DNA of 64,000 nt from Clostridia bacterium (GTDB lineage: Bacteria > Bacillota > Clostridia > Christensenellales > DTU072): assembly GCA_017403145.1 (NCBI GenBank), contig JAFQOO010000009.1, positions 1-64,000 of the forward strand. Direction: 5' to 3'. The notes beneath the pieces were generated by a model, which did not search any database, had not been told where the DNA came from, and saw nothing but the letters and a program-made list of their open reading frames with translations. The stretch's first letter is position 1. Each line of letters opens with the position of its first letter. The position numbers and the translations under genes are program-made. Positions 62,488-64,000 of the stretch are shown here, one piece after another.

Positions 62488-63287
62488 GTTTCGGTCAATA
62501 TTATCCTAGTAATTCTGCGGTACACAAAATGGATGCAAGAGTCAAGTTACTACTTACGATTGCATTTATAGTTATGGTATTTTTGGTAAAGAGTTTGTAC
62601 GCCTATATTGCGATAGGTGTATTTATTCTTTTGACGACTTTGGTATCCCGTGTTCCCGTTCTCAAGGTACTAAAAAGCATAAAAGCAATAATTTTTATTG
62701 TTGTTATTATGAGCATTATAAACCTTTTTGCCAACGCGGAAGGCAAGGTATTGTGCTCTTGGTGGATATTTACTATTACCGATGGCGGAATAATAACCGC
62801 TGTCAATCTTGCACTAAGACTAATATTCTTAGTAATGGGTACTTCGCTACTTACCTATACAACTACGCCTATGGAGCTAACCGATGGTATGGAAAGCTTG
62901 ATGTACCCTCTAAAACTTATAAAAGTTCCTACCCACGATATAGCGATTATAATGTCGATAGCCCTTCGTTTTATCCCCATTCTTATGGAAGAGGTCGATA
63001 AGATTATGATGGCGCAAAAGGCTCGTGGAGCTTGTTTTGATAGGGGGGGATTATTGCAACGTGCAAAAGCACTTTTGCCTGTGCTTATACCTTTGTTTGT
63101 GTCGGCTTTTAGGCGCGCTGACGAGCTTGCTCTTGCGCTCGATGCAAGGTGTTATAACGCCACTCCAAATCGCACGAAATACAAAAAGGCAACCCTAGCA
63201 ATACGCGACTTGATAGCCACTCTAATCACCGGAATTTTTATTGTTTTGGTCGTTGCGATAAACAATAACTTTTGGGGGTTGTACTAA
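62475..63287 (+). CDS. ecfT: ECF transporter transmembrane protein EcfT
   Basis: 270 residues, overlapping ecfA2 by 13 bases, AGGAG upstream. About five to six transmembrane helices and the two Ala-Arg-Gly coupling motifs: AQKARGACFDRGG (about 178-190) and ALDARCYN (about 222). These contact the ATPases. It scaffolds interchangeable S components such as the one encoded at 32.5 kb. Confidence 0.93.
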   Translation: MREVSFGQYYPSNSAVHKMDARVKLLLTIAFIVMVFLVKSLYAYIAIGVFILLTTLVSRVPVLKVLKSIKAIIFIVVIMSIINLFANAEGKVLCSWWIFTITDGGIITAVNLALRLIFLVMGTSLLTYTTTPMELTDGMESLMYPLKLIKVPTHDIAIIMSIALRFIPILMEEVDKIMMAQKARGACFDRGGLLQRAKALLPVLIPLFVSAFRRADELALALDARCYNATPNRTKYKKATLAIRDLIATLITGIFIVLVVAINNNFWGLY

Positions 63288-64000
63288 TGCGTTACGCGAT
63301 GGTGGTTGAGTATGATGGTACCAACTATGCCGGTTGGCAACGCCAAAAGAACGCGGTATCGGTACAACAAAAAATAGAGGAAGCTCTAGAAATCGTACTT
63401 GGCGTTAAGACCATTATTTATGCTAGTGGAAGAACGGATAGCGGAGTGCACGCAGAAGGTCAAGTTGCTCATTTCGAGTGCGAAAAAGAGCTAAATACTC
63501 GTCGCACTACATATTCGATAAACAGCTTGCTTCCTAGTGATATCAAGCTTCAAAATATTTTTTCGGTTGCTCCCGATTTCCACGCGCAGTACTCTGCTAA
63601 GCGCAAAACCTACGTGTATCGTAGTTACGTCAACGAGTGTCCATCGCCACTAAAAGATAGGTTTTATGCACGTATATTACCGCCCGTAGACGTAGAAAAA
63701 ATGAAGAGAGCAAGCAAAGCGTTGGTCGGCAAGCACGATTTCAAAGCATTTTGCTCAACGGGAAGCTCTATTCAATCGACGGTTAGAGAAATATACGAGT
63801 TTAATATCCTCGAAAGAGACGACGAAATCATATTTGAAATCACGGGAAACGGGTTCCTTTACAATATGGTTAGAATTATAGTTGGCACGCTATATTTTAT
63901 CGGCAAAGGCAAGCTTCCCGAAACCGCTATAGAAGAAATGTTGTCGACGGGAAAAAGAAAATTAGGGGGCAAAACCTATCCCGCTTGTGGTCTTTGCCTA
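63287..64000 (+). CDS. truA: tRNA pseudouridine(38-40) synthase TruA, truncated by the window end
   Basis: The first 238 codons; the stop lies beyond base 64000. The start overlaps the ecfT stop (TAATG), with GGGGG upstream. YDGTNYAGWQRQ (9-20) and the catalytic GRTDSGVHA (Asp at about 49) are present, along with GNGFLYNMVRIIVGT. It modifies the anticodon arm of many tRNAs. Confidence 0.95.
   Translation, partial: MRYAMVVEYDGTNYAGWQRQKNAVSVQQKIEEALEIVLGVKTIIYASGRTDSGVHAEGQVAHFECEKELNTRRTTYSINSLLPSDIKLQNIFSVAPDFHAQYSAKRKTYVYRSYVNECPSPLKDRFYARILPPVDVEKMKRASKALVGKHDFKAFCSTGSSIQSTVREIYEFNILERDDEIIFEITGNGFLYNMVRIIVGTLYFIGKGKLPETAIEEMLSTGKRKLGGKTYPACGLCL

Overview
The window reads as chromosome from a low-GC, anaerobic member of the Bacillota, probably an uncultured gut-type Clostridia lineage. 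This is inferred from AT-rich DNA with strong AGGAG ribosome sites, the ecfA1-ecfA2-ecfT-truA operon, a rubrerythrin, AsnA, MscL, an HtrA/two-component operon, and very large BIG2/MBG surface proteins. No 16S rRNA or phylogenetic marker comparison was possible, so the placement is tentative.

Region 1 (1-5.9 kb) has an RNA-biology flavour. It holds the start of a DUF2828 protein (Ro60/TROVE-like helical region plus vWA domain with MIDAS), tRNA-Ser(GCU), tRNA-Lys(UUU), and a tRNA-Gln-like gene whose anticodon loop carries about 69 extra nucleotides. A sequence in that insert recurs in the leader side of the DUF2828 gene. I read these as candidate Y-RNA-like RNAs next to a Ro60-like protein. Then come an operon for a DUF1538 membrane protein with two PII-like proteins, and a T4 Rnl1-type RNA ligase.

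Region 2 (5956-11794) is a 5.8-kb island in tRNA-Arg(CCU), bounded by 42-bp direct repeats of the tRNA 3' part. It carries an HTH regulator, an unknown two-TM protein, two D12 adenine methyltransferases, an HNH nuclease (a type II restriction-modification system), a zinc-ribbon remnant and three copies of a ~165-bp hairpin-rich repeat. No integrase is visible.

Region 3 (12-26.6 kb) has rubrerythrin, an O-antigen-ligase-type polymerase, and a four-gene operon: ABC ATPase, ABC-2 permease, a BIG2/beta-helix surface protein and a 2116-residue MBG lipoprotein.

Region 4 (26.9-39.3 kb) has an exported metallophosphoesterase, a DUF2804 protein, asnS-asnA-ECF S component-YhcH, then minus-strand genes: a PHP/ADP-ribosylglycohydrolase fusion, an M20/M42-like peptidase, two YbjN-like proteins and a double-AAA CbbX/SpoVK-like ATPase.

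Region 5 (39.5-55 kb) has a 3119-residue MBG-repeat protein with a membrane anchor followed by InlB-type repeats, an unknown membrane protein, a sialidase without signal peptide, and divergent GH2-like and GH32/43-like proteins that both look catalytically degenerate.

Region 6 (55-64 kb) is housekeeping: HD protein, mscL, ppa, htrA with its response regulator and histidine kinase, a CYTH protein, and ecfA1-ecfA2-ecfT-truA (truA runs off the window). Several genes have a consensus promoter whose -10 box lies exactly 6 nt before the ATG with no ribosome site, predicting leaderless mRNAs.
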